Assembly (NCBI GenBank): GCA_025716815.1
Contig: JAIXMN010000043.1
Coordinates: 62,001 to 126,000 of the forward strand
Direction: 5' to 3'
Length of the DNA: 64,000 bases
Origin: Dichotomocladium elegans
Taxonomy: Eukaryota > Mucoromycota > Mucoromycetes > Mucorales > Lichtheimiaceae
In this document: piece by piece, positions 49,737 through 60,627 of the stretch
How the letters are laid out: each line of letters begins with the position of its first letter
How positions within the stretch are numbered: the stretch's first letter is position 1
Translations under genes and position numbers: made by a program
Notes under the pieces: model-generated
What the model saw: the letters and a program-made list of their open reading frames with translations, nothing else
The model's database searches: none
What the model was told of the DNA's origin: nothing

Positions 49737-50468
49737 ATGAACTATGACGTGACATTTATTCATGTGCACCTTCTGATCATCACCTTTCTCATCCCGATTG
49801 TCGTGGCCACTTCATCGGACGATCAGGCCATTGTCAACAAAATCAGGGCGGACGAGAGCCATCTTCGAGCTCTCGTTGTCATTCTGTCACTCGCGGGCGG
49901 ACTTGCTCTTTCATTTGGCCTAGGCGCAGGCATCTGTCTTTACTGGCATCTGCGCAAGTTTAGGCGCAAAAAACATCTCAGAAAGCCGCCCCACACCTCC
50001 TCCGCAGCGATTGAAACCGCTGTTATACGAACTCCTCCTACTGGTCCTGTCATTATTCCAGCATCCTCATCCGTATGCGATATGGGTTCAGCTTCATCGC
50101 CAATAGGACGTCAACGCCAGCCTACATTTGATTTTACCCATGTTCCGCCGTCCTCAGCAGCAGCAGCAGAGCCACTGCCTCAAGTGCTGGTCCCGCCCAT
50201 GGTAGACACGCGCATCAACAATGAAGGTGCCCCTCAACCGGGGCCTTCAGCACCCTCTGCGAAAGAAGTTCTGCAGCAGCAAGACGAATTGGCAGCAGCA
50301 ACAGAAGCCTCGCAGTCGAGCCATCCTCATTATCATCGTCTTCAAGCCCATTGCTGTTATCATCCACCTACTCCTCCTCCAGCATACACGCCGCGCACGC
50401 TCAACCATCTCATGAACGATCCAGACATTGCACCCGCGGTCCTTTTTGCTATAGGTCGCATCGGGTGA
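49737..50468 (+). CDS. Single-pass membrane protein with PPxY motif, function unknown
   Basis: A 243-residue uninterrupted frame. Residues 6-24 are a hydrophobic signal-like segment (FIHVHLLIITFLIPIVVAT). A short polar stretch and a membrane helix follow (ALVVILSLAGGLALSFGLGA, then GICLYWHL). A strongly basic stop-transfer sequence follows (RKFRRKKHLRK), so the remaining 160 residues should be cytosolic. That tail is Pro/Ser/Ala/Gln-rich and carries PPTPPPAYTPR near residue 220, a PPxY motif of the kind bound by WW domains of Rsp5/Nedd4 ubiquitin ligases. The layout (short lumenal part, one helix, PPxY tail) resembles ubiquitin-ligase adaptors or mucin-like wall sensors, but the lumenal part is very short. 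I do not recognise a family. Confidence 0.7.
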   Translation: MNYDVTFIHVHLLIITFLIPIVVATSSDDQAIVNKIRADESHLRALVVILSLAGGLALSFGLGAGICLYWHLRKFRRKKHLRKPPHTSSAAIETAVIRTPPTGPVIIPASSSVCDMGSASSPIGRQRQPTFDFTHVPPSSAAAAEPLPQVLVPPMVDTRINNEGAPQPGPSAPSAKEVLQQQDELAAATEASQSSHPHYHRLQAHCCYHPPTPPPAYTPRTLNHLMNDPDIAPAVLFAIGRIG

Positions 50469-50936
50469 AGACACGAGGATGCCGTTGCCCTATTCAGAAC
50501 ATGGGCAAAATGATGGCAGGAACAAGTGAAGAAGAAGGGGGGCTTTCCGTTATGTGTGTGTATATTACTAACTAATAAGAAAAACTAAGATTTATTTTAA
50601 ATCCACCATGCTCTCTCCTTGTTGCATTTTAATCGCCCGCCACCTGCCTGCCTAGGGCTGAATGATTGCAGAAAAAGGAATCTCTAAGACGAAGGCTGAT
50701 CTATAATCCATAAACCCGCCAAAAAAAAAAAGGTGTGGCGGGGTGAAGGGGGGTTGAGAATGGTAATCCTCAAGACTTCATCCGTTGGTGTGTAACCTTC
50801 ACCACGGATGAATTGCATGTGTGTGTTTCTTTTGCGTCTCCTTCATATCAGGCTAAAATTAAGGACGGGATTTTAGCTTTTTCTTTATTTATTTTTTATT
50901 TCGCATTGTGCCATGCTGCCCATACATCGTCTCAAC
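50469..50936 (+). other. Intergenic region upstream of the GH47 gene
   Basis: These 468 bases hold an A11 run at 50721-50731, a G-rich stretch and a T-rich stretch (50878-50900) shortly before the first exon of the mannosidase. I see no gene. Confidence 0.55.
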
Positions 50937-53058
<2,122 letters not shown>

Positions 53059-53094
53059 TAAAATGTGTGACGATCAAAAATTCAGTACCGCGTT

Positions 53095-53154
53095 GTGTGT
53101 GAGTGTGTGTGCGCGCGCGCGTGTGGGTGGGTGTGGTTGTGGGTGTGGATGTGT
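53095..53154 (+). repeat. (TG)n-rich tract with CGCG block
   Basis: A TG-repeat interrupted by GCGCGCGCG and GGGTG units fills much of the 185 bases between the GH47 stop and the CK2 start. Alternating purine-pyrimidine sequence of this kind can adopt Z-DNA. No function is claimed. Confidence 0.85.
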
Positions 53155-53243
53155 AGGGGTTGTGCCTGAGCCTTTTACCTGTCCCCTTTTTGCCCATTAG
53201 AAACACCAAACACACCCACCCAAAAAAAATAGACTCTCCCGCA

Positions 53244-54694
53244 ATGGACGCTATCATGAAAGAAACGAGTATAGCTCGAGTCTATGCCACTGTTAATCAG
53301 CATCAACCGCCTCAATATTACGATTATGAATCACTGCAAGTGACATGGGGGTAAGACTTTTTTTTTTACTTCATTGCTGCATTGTTCAGCCTGCCATAAA
53401 GATTGGATGGATGGATGAAAGGCATCCGATTTTTATAAAAAAAAAAAACATTTATTAAAAAAAAAATCAAGGAACCAAGATTACTATGAGATCTACCGCA
53501 AAATCGGGCGCGGCAAATACTCGGAAGTGTTTGAGGGCATCAACTCGTTGAATGGTCAAAAGTGCGTCATCAAAGTGCTAAAGCCTGTCAAGAAGAAGAA
53601 GATCAAGCGCGAGATCAAGATTCTTCAGAACTTGACGGGAGGACCTAACATTATAGGCTTGCTAGATGTGGTCCGAGATGAGCAGGTTAGTGCTAGAACG
53701 GATAAAAATAGAGAGCGAGAGAGAATATTCATGCAATGGGGGGGTTGGTGTATATACACACATATGTACATATATAGTCTCGGGTACCGTCGCTGATTTT
53801 TGAATGCGTGAACAACACCGAATTCAAGATTCTTTATCCCACATTCTCTGACTTTGATGTGCGCTATTACATGTACGAGTTACTCAAGGTATGAAAGGGA
53901 ACGCAGGGACGGCCAGGGGGGAGGAGGGTCTATGCTTATCTTCTGTATTGCCGTTATGATAGGCACTGGAGTACAGCCACTCCCGTGGTATCATGCACCG
54001 CGATGTCAAGCCACATAACGTAATGATTGACCATGAGAAGCGGCAGGTATATGGCGTTGTTTTTCTTGCAGAGGAGGGGAGTGAGAAGGAAACTCAAGAA
54101 GCAGTTTGTAGTTGCGACTGATCGATTGGGGCTTGGCGGATTTCTATCACCCAGGAACGGAATACAACGTCCGTGTGGCATCGCGATGCTTCAAAGGGCC
54201 GGAGCTTCTCGTAGACTTTCGCTTGTATGACTACAGCCTGGATTTGTGGAGTTTCGGAACCATGCTGGCGGGAATGGTATTCCGAAAGGAGCCGTTCTTC
54301 AATGGTCAGGATAACTATGACCAACTCGTCAAGATTGCCCGAGTACTCGGGACAGCCGAATTGGACAGGTATCTCCAAAAATACAATCTCGTTCTTGATC
54401 CGTGTATCACCAAAATCATGGGACAGTAAGTCGTTTTGGGCAGCATGAAGGGGGGGAGGAAGGGAGGGACCGGCAATATATAAGGCATTCATCTCTCTGT
54501 TCTGCAGATACGCACGCAAACCTTGGTCCAAGTTTGTGACGTCCTCGAACCAACGCTTCATGTCTGAAGAACTGTTTGATCTCTTGGATAATTTGCTCAG
54601 ATACGATCACCAGGAGCGTTTGACAGCACAAGAAGCCATGGCGCATCCTTTCTTTGCTCCTATCCGAGAGTACCATGCTTCTCAGCAAAAGTAA
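53244..54694 (+). CDS. CKA1: Casein kinase II catalytic subunit alpha
   Basis: Six exons, 53244-53350, 53472-53685, 53778-53888, 53963-54046, 54112-54425 and 54508-54694, giving 338 residues, the usual size for CK2 alpha. It has the glycine-rich loop [11 protein letters not shown], the Lys-rich cluster [17 protein letters not shown], the catalytic loop [16 protein letters not shown], the CK2-specific DWG in [11 protein letters not shown] and the activation segment ending [18 protein letters not shown]2 is a constitutively active Ser/Thr kinase of nucleus and cytosol. Two departures are visible. Cys replaces the Tyr that is conserved in SRYFKGPELL (codon at 54187-54189), and FGTM replaces the usual LGCM a little later. 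The first intron ends in oligo-A before TCAAG. The residue changes could mark a divergent paralogue. Confidence 0.95.
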
Positions 54695-54795
54695 AACAAG
54701 AAGCTGTCTGCTATGGCTGTTCATCAAGCCACACATCTCACGTACATCTATGTATATCTAAAGCTATTTACAAGAGACAGAAAAAAAAACACTTT

Positions 54796-54797
<2 letters not shown>

Positions 54798-54838
<41 letters not shown>

Positions 54839-54839
54839 T
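54798..54839. repeat. (AT)n microsatellite
   Basis: A nearly perfect AT run with one GT interruption lies about 100 bases after the CK2 stop codon, probably in its 3' untranslated or downstream region. Confidence 0.95.
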
Positions 54840-55476
54840 TACTCTAATCTACGCCCATCTGCTCTTACAACAACATTCAATTTTCACTCACAGTGGGACG
54901 TTTTTACTCCTTCCTTGGCGCTTTTTTTTTTGATGGTTTTTCGAATGGGTTGCGTAACAATCGGTGAAACGTGTGCTACACACGGGTCGGCATGTTAACA
55001 TGGAACGATGATCCGACAAGGTTTGACAAGTTGACTATTTTGAGCCATGCTGCTTGCCCGACATGCTTTACACGCGCCATGTATCGGAGAGGGGTGGGGG
55101 AGAAACCAGGGACCGATTGGGGGGGGGGGTTGTGGAGGTGATGGGAATGGAAAAGAGGGTATGCGTAGTATTTTATTTTCCAAAAGAGATAAAGTAATGA
55201 CGCATAGGATCCATGGATTGGAACATGTTATAACAAAAAGCACTACTTCTTGTCCATACCCTTTAAATTGCCTCCGAAGTGCAGTATGGGTGTCCTGGCG
55301 ATAACCAGGACGGAAGACGTGGAGGGGGGATTGTCCAGGATCTCTTCTCTTACATGGCTCATCAAGCACTGCTTCGATTGGTTCATCTACAAAGAACAGA
55401 ACGGATGCTAGTACAACAAAATAATTTAGTATTATACCGGATAAGACCATCGAAGAAGAGGGTCGGGATTGCTCAG

Positions 55477-55750
55477 CTATAGGAAATCAAGCATCTCATC
55501 CACAACTTCCATCACTTGCTGATGCTTTAACTGACACAGAGGCTTGAAACCTTCTTTATTACTGCACACTGCCAAGCGTGCTAAAAAAAAAAAAGGATGT
55601 ATGGTACTAAGATAAAGCATTCGCCCTTGCGGATTATGGAGACTCATCAACGGTGAAAACAGATAGGATTGAAAACTCTGAAAAGCAATTGTTTTAGAAT
55701 AGGTGGTGGCACTATTTAAGGTAATGAATATTGGCGAAATCTTAGTTCCG
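55477..55750 (-). other. Unassigned exon-like stretch
   Basis: On the minus strand one frame is open from about 55750 to a stop at 55477-55479. Its last part reads LARLAVCSNKEGFKPLCQLK, then HQQVMEVVDEMLDFL, which has the look of a helical-repeat protein end. A T12 tract followed by AG lies right before the codons for ARLAV, an ideal 3' splice site, so the true exon may begin near 55580. I could not find upstream exons. It could be a terminal exon or a relic. Confidence 0.3.
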
Positions 55751-56426
55751 AGGCAACGTTAGGAATGTCTAACTAAAAACAGGAAGCCTTGCACGGGCGT
55801 TCTGCGCGTCCAACATAAACAAATAACAAGCTCTTTCTCATCCTTCTCCTCCTAACACCCCCCCCCAAAAAAAAAGACATAGACATATATACAAACTACG
55901 CGCAACCCCCATTTAGTCCCCGTGAGCTAAAGTTAGGGTTTTCCCTAATGTGTGAAACCTCCTTTTGACACGTCATATCCGAGAGAGAGCGCGTGTGCGC
56001 GTATGTGTGCATGAAAGGTCTTCGTTTGAATAGATGTATTTATATGGATTAGTGGACTGCTAGGGGGGGAGGGAAGAATATACAAACAACAACAAGCAAC
56101 TTGTCAGAGGGATTGGATTTTTTTTTGGGGGGGAAGGAAGTAAGAGGGTACAGAAATAAGGGGGGGAATGGCATGGTAATCGTATAAGCTTCTTTGGCGT
56201 AAGTTTCTTGTACAGAGAGAGAGACGGCTATTACTTTGAGGGCGAAATGATGCTGATGGTAAGATATGTATGTACAACGTATTTCTGAGGAGACCGGTGT
56301 GTTTTTGGTGTCCCCGCGAATAATTCTTTCATATCAAAAGAATGGAATGGTTGAACGAGCAAGCAAGCAACAAAGAAAGAGAAAGAGAGAGAGTGTGTGT
56401 GCGTGTAAAAAAAAAAGCTCCTCCGA

Positions 56427-56749
56427 TTACTTGAGCAGCGGACAGGTTGGCCGTTTATGACCATATTTGCCACACCAGGCGCTGGGGCAAGGAAACAAGA
56501 ATGAGTCTGACTGGTCTCGCTGCGAACAGGATATTTCATGCTCACCATTGGCCACCGTCTAAGTTCAAAGGTCGAATTGGGATGGACATCTTCTATATAT
56601 GCAAATAGCCAGAGTTGACACGGAGAAAGGGAAATGGGGGAAACTTTTTGACAAGACATGCTATATTTATATGTACAAGTTTCCCATTCAAACGCCCATC
56701 CGCCGTGTTCTGGATCTTTGGAACAAGGTTGAAGAACTTGTGCTAGCAT
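56427..56749 (-). CDS. Possible small CCHC zinc-knuckle protein (68 residues)
   Basis: A proposed model has three exons on the minus strand: 56749-56645, 56592-56546 and 56481-56427. The last join creates CAWCGKYGHKRPTCPLLK, a perfect CCHC zinc knuckle (C-x2-C-x4-H-x4-C), with the first Cys codon split by the intron. That is hard to obtain by chance and is the main support. The middle exon reads MSIPIRPLNLDGG, and its own ATG could be the start. The first exon (MLAQVLQPCSKDPEHGGWAF) is less certain. Zinc knuckles usually bind single-stranded nucleic acid or act in protein contacts. It could also be the end of a longer gene whose upstream exons I did not find. Confidence 0.4.
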
Positions 56750-57352
56750 TTTTCTTTTTTTTTTACTAATCTAACTAACCTTATCGCTTCCTACACACTC
56801 CGAATGTCCCTTCCTGTCACTTCATTCTACATCACAACCTATCCGCCCGTTCGGGTTCAAGCCAAGTGATAAGCCAGATGGACGGTCTCCTTTTCAAATG
56901 AAAAGATGGTGCGGTCTTTCAATCGTGCTCCGCTGGTAACTTTGTATCCTCTTGGGGAAGGCAAGAGAAAGACAGCGTTTTGGCAGCATGAAAATGAAGA
57001 AACAGAGACGCAAGCTTGTCATTAGAGACGATCGATGGTGTAACGATCGGCCCTTGAACAACGCCTTCCAAAACACACACACACACACGCGTTTGTGTGT
57101 ATGTGTGTGTTTGCATGTGTGTGTTCCTGTGCAACTCACGTTGCTTTGCCACGTCGATGCTGCGTTCTTGTCAAAAATGGACGACTTGTTCGAACTCGTT
57201 TTTCGTACTTTTTTAATATCCTTGCTCCCCGCTCTATTCTAACATGACAGGCTTGCATGTAATGGGGGTTCTTTTCTTTTCTTTCTTTTTTGAAAAAGGA
57301 AAATGAAATAAACGACAATATACAGATGGAGAAAGAGAAAGAGATGAATAAA
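56750..57352. other. Intergenic region between zinc-knuckle candidate and CAS1
   Basis: These 600 bases hold a CA/TG inverted repeat (57073-57124). Flanking minus-strand stretches look slightly coding: NKSSIFDKNAASTWQSN just before a GTGAGT donor at about 57139, and VTPSIVSNDKLASLFLHFHA at about 57040. A small gene with the microsatellite inside its intron is possible but unproved. Confidence 0.35.
57073..57124. repeat. (CA)n-(TG)n inverted microsatellite
   Basis: A CA run (57073-57088) is followed after a GCGTT spacer by TG runs up to 57124. The halves are complementary, so single-stranded DNA or RNA could fold back into a hairpin. Confidence 0.85.
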
Positions 57353-60060
57353 TTAACAGAGATTATTGATGATGCCTAGGGAGACTAAGAACAAGACAGC
57401 TCGGACACGGAGATCCATTAACATCCGTCGCCACCATACAGGTTTCTGGTGTTGTTGTCCCATCATCTCCTCCGTCCATTCGTCCGCCTCTTCGTCTTCT
57501 TTCCCTTCTTCGGCCGTTGTCGGCAATAGCGGAACGTTATCTTCGCGCACTTCGGCTTCGCCGGTCGTGGCGGCTGAGCCATGAACAGCACCGCTACCTC
57601 CTCCACCATGACGATGCACGGACGACGTGTCCTTGCTACTATCGGAAGCAGCAGCACAGATCCACTTGGTGATGGTGCCGGTTGCCTTGCTCAAGTGGTA
57701 GCAGACAAGCATAAACAGACAGCTCGAGACGGCCAGATTGAACCACCAACCGAGTCCTCTTGCCCATGATGGTTCCACCAAAATAACCAGGAGACCTTTG
57801 GTATCGGCTGCGAGCCACATGTGAAACTGGCCAATGAACGTCTCGAGTGAGCACTTGCCCACAAATTCGTAAAAGCCAGCGGTGGTGTTGCGGAGGAAGC
57901 GCGATGCGTTACGCAGGCAGACGAAGCTGAGGATCGGAATCCATGATATGTACGGATGCCAGACCGTGTACGCGGCCTTTGTCGGGCACGAGAGCTCGAA
58001 CCAGAAATACCAACCCAGGCCAAGGACCGAGGCGACCATTGAAAGGTACTTAATCACCGGCCACGCTAGGTGCTCGCTGAGCTCGTGCTTGTTGAATAGG
58101 ATTGTGGCGTACGCAAATAGCATGCCGATGTACACGATCCAGGCGTCCAGCGCGAGGCGGAAGCGCCACTCGACGGCGTCCCAATGAATGTTAAACAGGA
58201 ACTCGAGACCCGAAAAGACCCCCTCCAAAATACCGGGCACATGGATAAACACACCCGTCAAGACGCCCATCACCGCCATCTTGGCCAGCAAGAACCAAGC
58301 CTTGGTGTTGTGTGCATGCCCAACGTACATGACGATCCAGATCACGCCAAACCAGAATGTCACCAGCGGCGTAAAGTAATAGCTGATATAGTCCGTGTCC
58401 ATCACATACTCGAGCACCACCGTCAGCAGATTGAGTCGGACCAGCACATTCATCACTCGCATCATTCCAAAGTCTGCCTTTTTGTAGAAGAAGAAAAAGT
58501 GACCATAACCCGTCTGGAAGAGGTAGGCAGCAACAAGCACCCGCATGGCGTTATAGATCCCTGGCGTCTGCGAAGCACCCGTAAAATGGTAAAACAGAAT
58601 GATGATCTGCATCCAACCCTTCCACTCGTCCGTCTGTGCCCGGCTCAAGAACCCCTGATCACCCTCCTTCTTTCGCCGCAGACTGACAATGCCACCCAGA
58701 AGAGTGATGCCCATCAAGATCCCAAAAGTTTCTCGGTCAAACGACTTGAGCGCCTTGCCAAATAACTGGGTGCGATCGCTGAGATACATGTATAGCACTC
58801 CAAGGCCAAAGACGAAGAGGGCGCTGAGAGTATCGGCCTCGGTTGGGTATAGTCGGCGCATGAATTGCAGGTACGAGTCTAAATGGATTAGGATTTTTGA
58901 TTAGAACTCAATCTTTGTTAACCATCCTCGTTTTTTTTTTTTTTTTTCCTTTGCTCGATGAACCAAACTTTACCAGGTGCTAGAACATAGAACCCTATCG
59001 GGATCCAGATCAAGAAATAAACAAAGAGCATATTTTGGTACCAGGCAGGTGTGGGATAGTTCATGCAGCAGGTATCGGCCATGGGGAATGACTTGGGAAG
59101 GAGATCGTTGCAGCGGTAGTTGAGAGCCAGACTGGCCTGGACCGTCGTGACCGGCGGCAGGTAGTGAAGGCCATCATGGGTCTGATTGACTGTGCTCGAG
59201 CAGATGGCGTTCCAGGCGAAAGGAATGACAAAGGAAGTCTTTGGCGAAAGGGTTGGCTCCTTGTCCCGAATATAGTTGTTCATTCGATTGATTTTCTCCA
59301 TGTTAAACTTCGATTTTCGGACTGCATTTAAGAGGTTGAACTGGGGTATCTCGACCGGAGAAAGCATGACCGCATCCGCAACAAAGGGGGATTTCTCCAC
59401 TGCATCCATGACACGATCCACCGCCTTTCGCCACTCATCAAAATAGCGGTCGTTGAGGTGCCGCATGTACCAAATGCCGGCACCGATCACCAGGAGACTG
59501 GGCCGGTTGTCGGGATCCGAGCCATTCAACATGGTCTGTGTCCTCGTCGAGTTGATGAACGGATCCCACCAAAACTCGAATGTCATTCCATACTCGGGAG
59601 CCTCATATTTGCGGTCAATGTGAAGAGAGCCTTTGGGCTCCAGCGGTCGAACATGCCGGGTCATGCTGTAGAACTGCTCGCGCATGATCGAGTCTCCCAC
59701 GTACAGTACCCTTGAGTGGTTTAGGCAGTTGGACACTTCCTGCGCTGTGTAGCTGTGCGGCATGCATCCTGACGGCTGCCACTTTGTATACGGCTGTTCA
59801 AGCCACCACCCATCATTTAACATCCCATGGCAGCGAGCACGGTCTCTGGGATCTTTTTTAAAAAAAAAACACACACACTTCCCGAGTCACTAAAGACGTT
59901 TCGTTCCACCCCTTCCACAAAGTCTCCCTTTCTCGACCGGGGGATTCATCTTACCGAATACATATCGAGTAACCGATAGTAAGACGACAAGGAAAAGAGT
60001 AAAGCACGCTAGGAGTTGAAGAACCTTTGAACGAGTGGAGGTTGTCGAGTTGGCGCCCAT
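57353..60060 (-). CDS. CAS1: Cas1p/CASD1-like polysaccharide O-acetyltransferase
   Basis: Three exons on the minus strand, 60060-59955, 59852-58974 and 58878-57353, giving 836 residues. After an N-terminal membrane anchor (KVLQLLACFTLFLVVLLSVT) comes a lumenal SGNH/PC-esterase-type domain. It has the nucleophile Ser in RVLYVGDSIMREQFY and the Asp/His pair in THDGLHYLPP. The C-terminal half is the multi-pass Cas1p acyltransferase domain (ILFYHFTGASQTPGIYNAMR, FFFFYKKADFGMMRVMNVLV, CSLETFIGQFHMWLAADTKG). Cryptococcus Cas1p acetylates the capsule glucuronoxylomannan and animal CASD1 acetylates sialic acid, both in the Golgi. Here the acceptor is probably a wall or secreted polysaccharide, which is inference. 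A His/Gly/Ser-rich and acidic insert precedes the last membrane helix. Confidence 0.94.
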
Positions 60061-60627
60061 GAGGGTATTGTCGGGATGACAACGACGATGAGAATGAGAA
60101 TGATGAGAAGAGATGCAATGACTAGCCTAAAGGATTATTGCTGCCTTATTTGATTCATTTCTATCTTGTTCTTGCTCCGGTTTCCATACTTATCCATTTT
60201 TGGTATGTCCGTCGATCTACTTTAGTCGTAAACCTATTGCAAGGTCGCACCTTCCTCTACCGCCCCCACCCCCAACACCAGCCTCCCCCCAAAATCTACA
60301 CACTTTCTCTTCTGACAACCCACTAACCGAATATAAAGGGGGGAGACAAGGTCACTGTCTCGGACCGCCCAAGTATCATCGATTCTCGTAAACTAGGTGC
60401 ATATGAATGCACATTTATTTGCGAATTAGGGCACGTCGCACAGTCTTTCCATGTTATTGTCCTCATGGGAGTCGCAATGTTTTTGGACAAGGGGAAGAGC
60501 GGGGTCGGTGCCTGCGATTTGGTGTATTTCTCGGTTCTCGGTCGCACCAGATCCTCCCTTTTGTAATTCAGTCACTCCGATAACGAACTTTCTATGGAAA
60601 AGGCAGGCCAATGTTTTTTTTTTATTT
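60061..60627 (-). other. CAS1 upstream and SEC10 downstream region
   Basis: These 567 bases separate the CAS1 start from the SEC10 stop; both genes are on the minus strand. It should hold the CAS1 promoter and the SEC10 3' end. I see no gene or clear motif beyond a C-rich run near 60260-60300. Confidence 0.55.

Larger units (their letters stand above)
54695..56426. other. Intergenic region, AT- and repeat-rich
   Basis: Between CK2 and the possible zinc-knuckle gene lie an (AT)n run (54798-54839), a G9 run near 55120, a C8A9 junction near 55858-55875, a TTAGGG/CCCTAA inverted pair (55933-55948) and purine-rich sequence at 55978-56230. One minus-strand stretch, 55750-55477, looks coding and is listed separately. 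No complete gene is visible. Confidence 0.45.

Noticed and set aside
53960..54561. Minus-strand ORF of 155 codons opposite CK2
   Set aside because: It overlaps exons 5 of the clear CK2 gene and runs through its intron without any recognisable motif.
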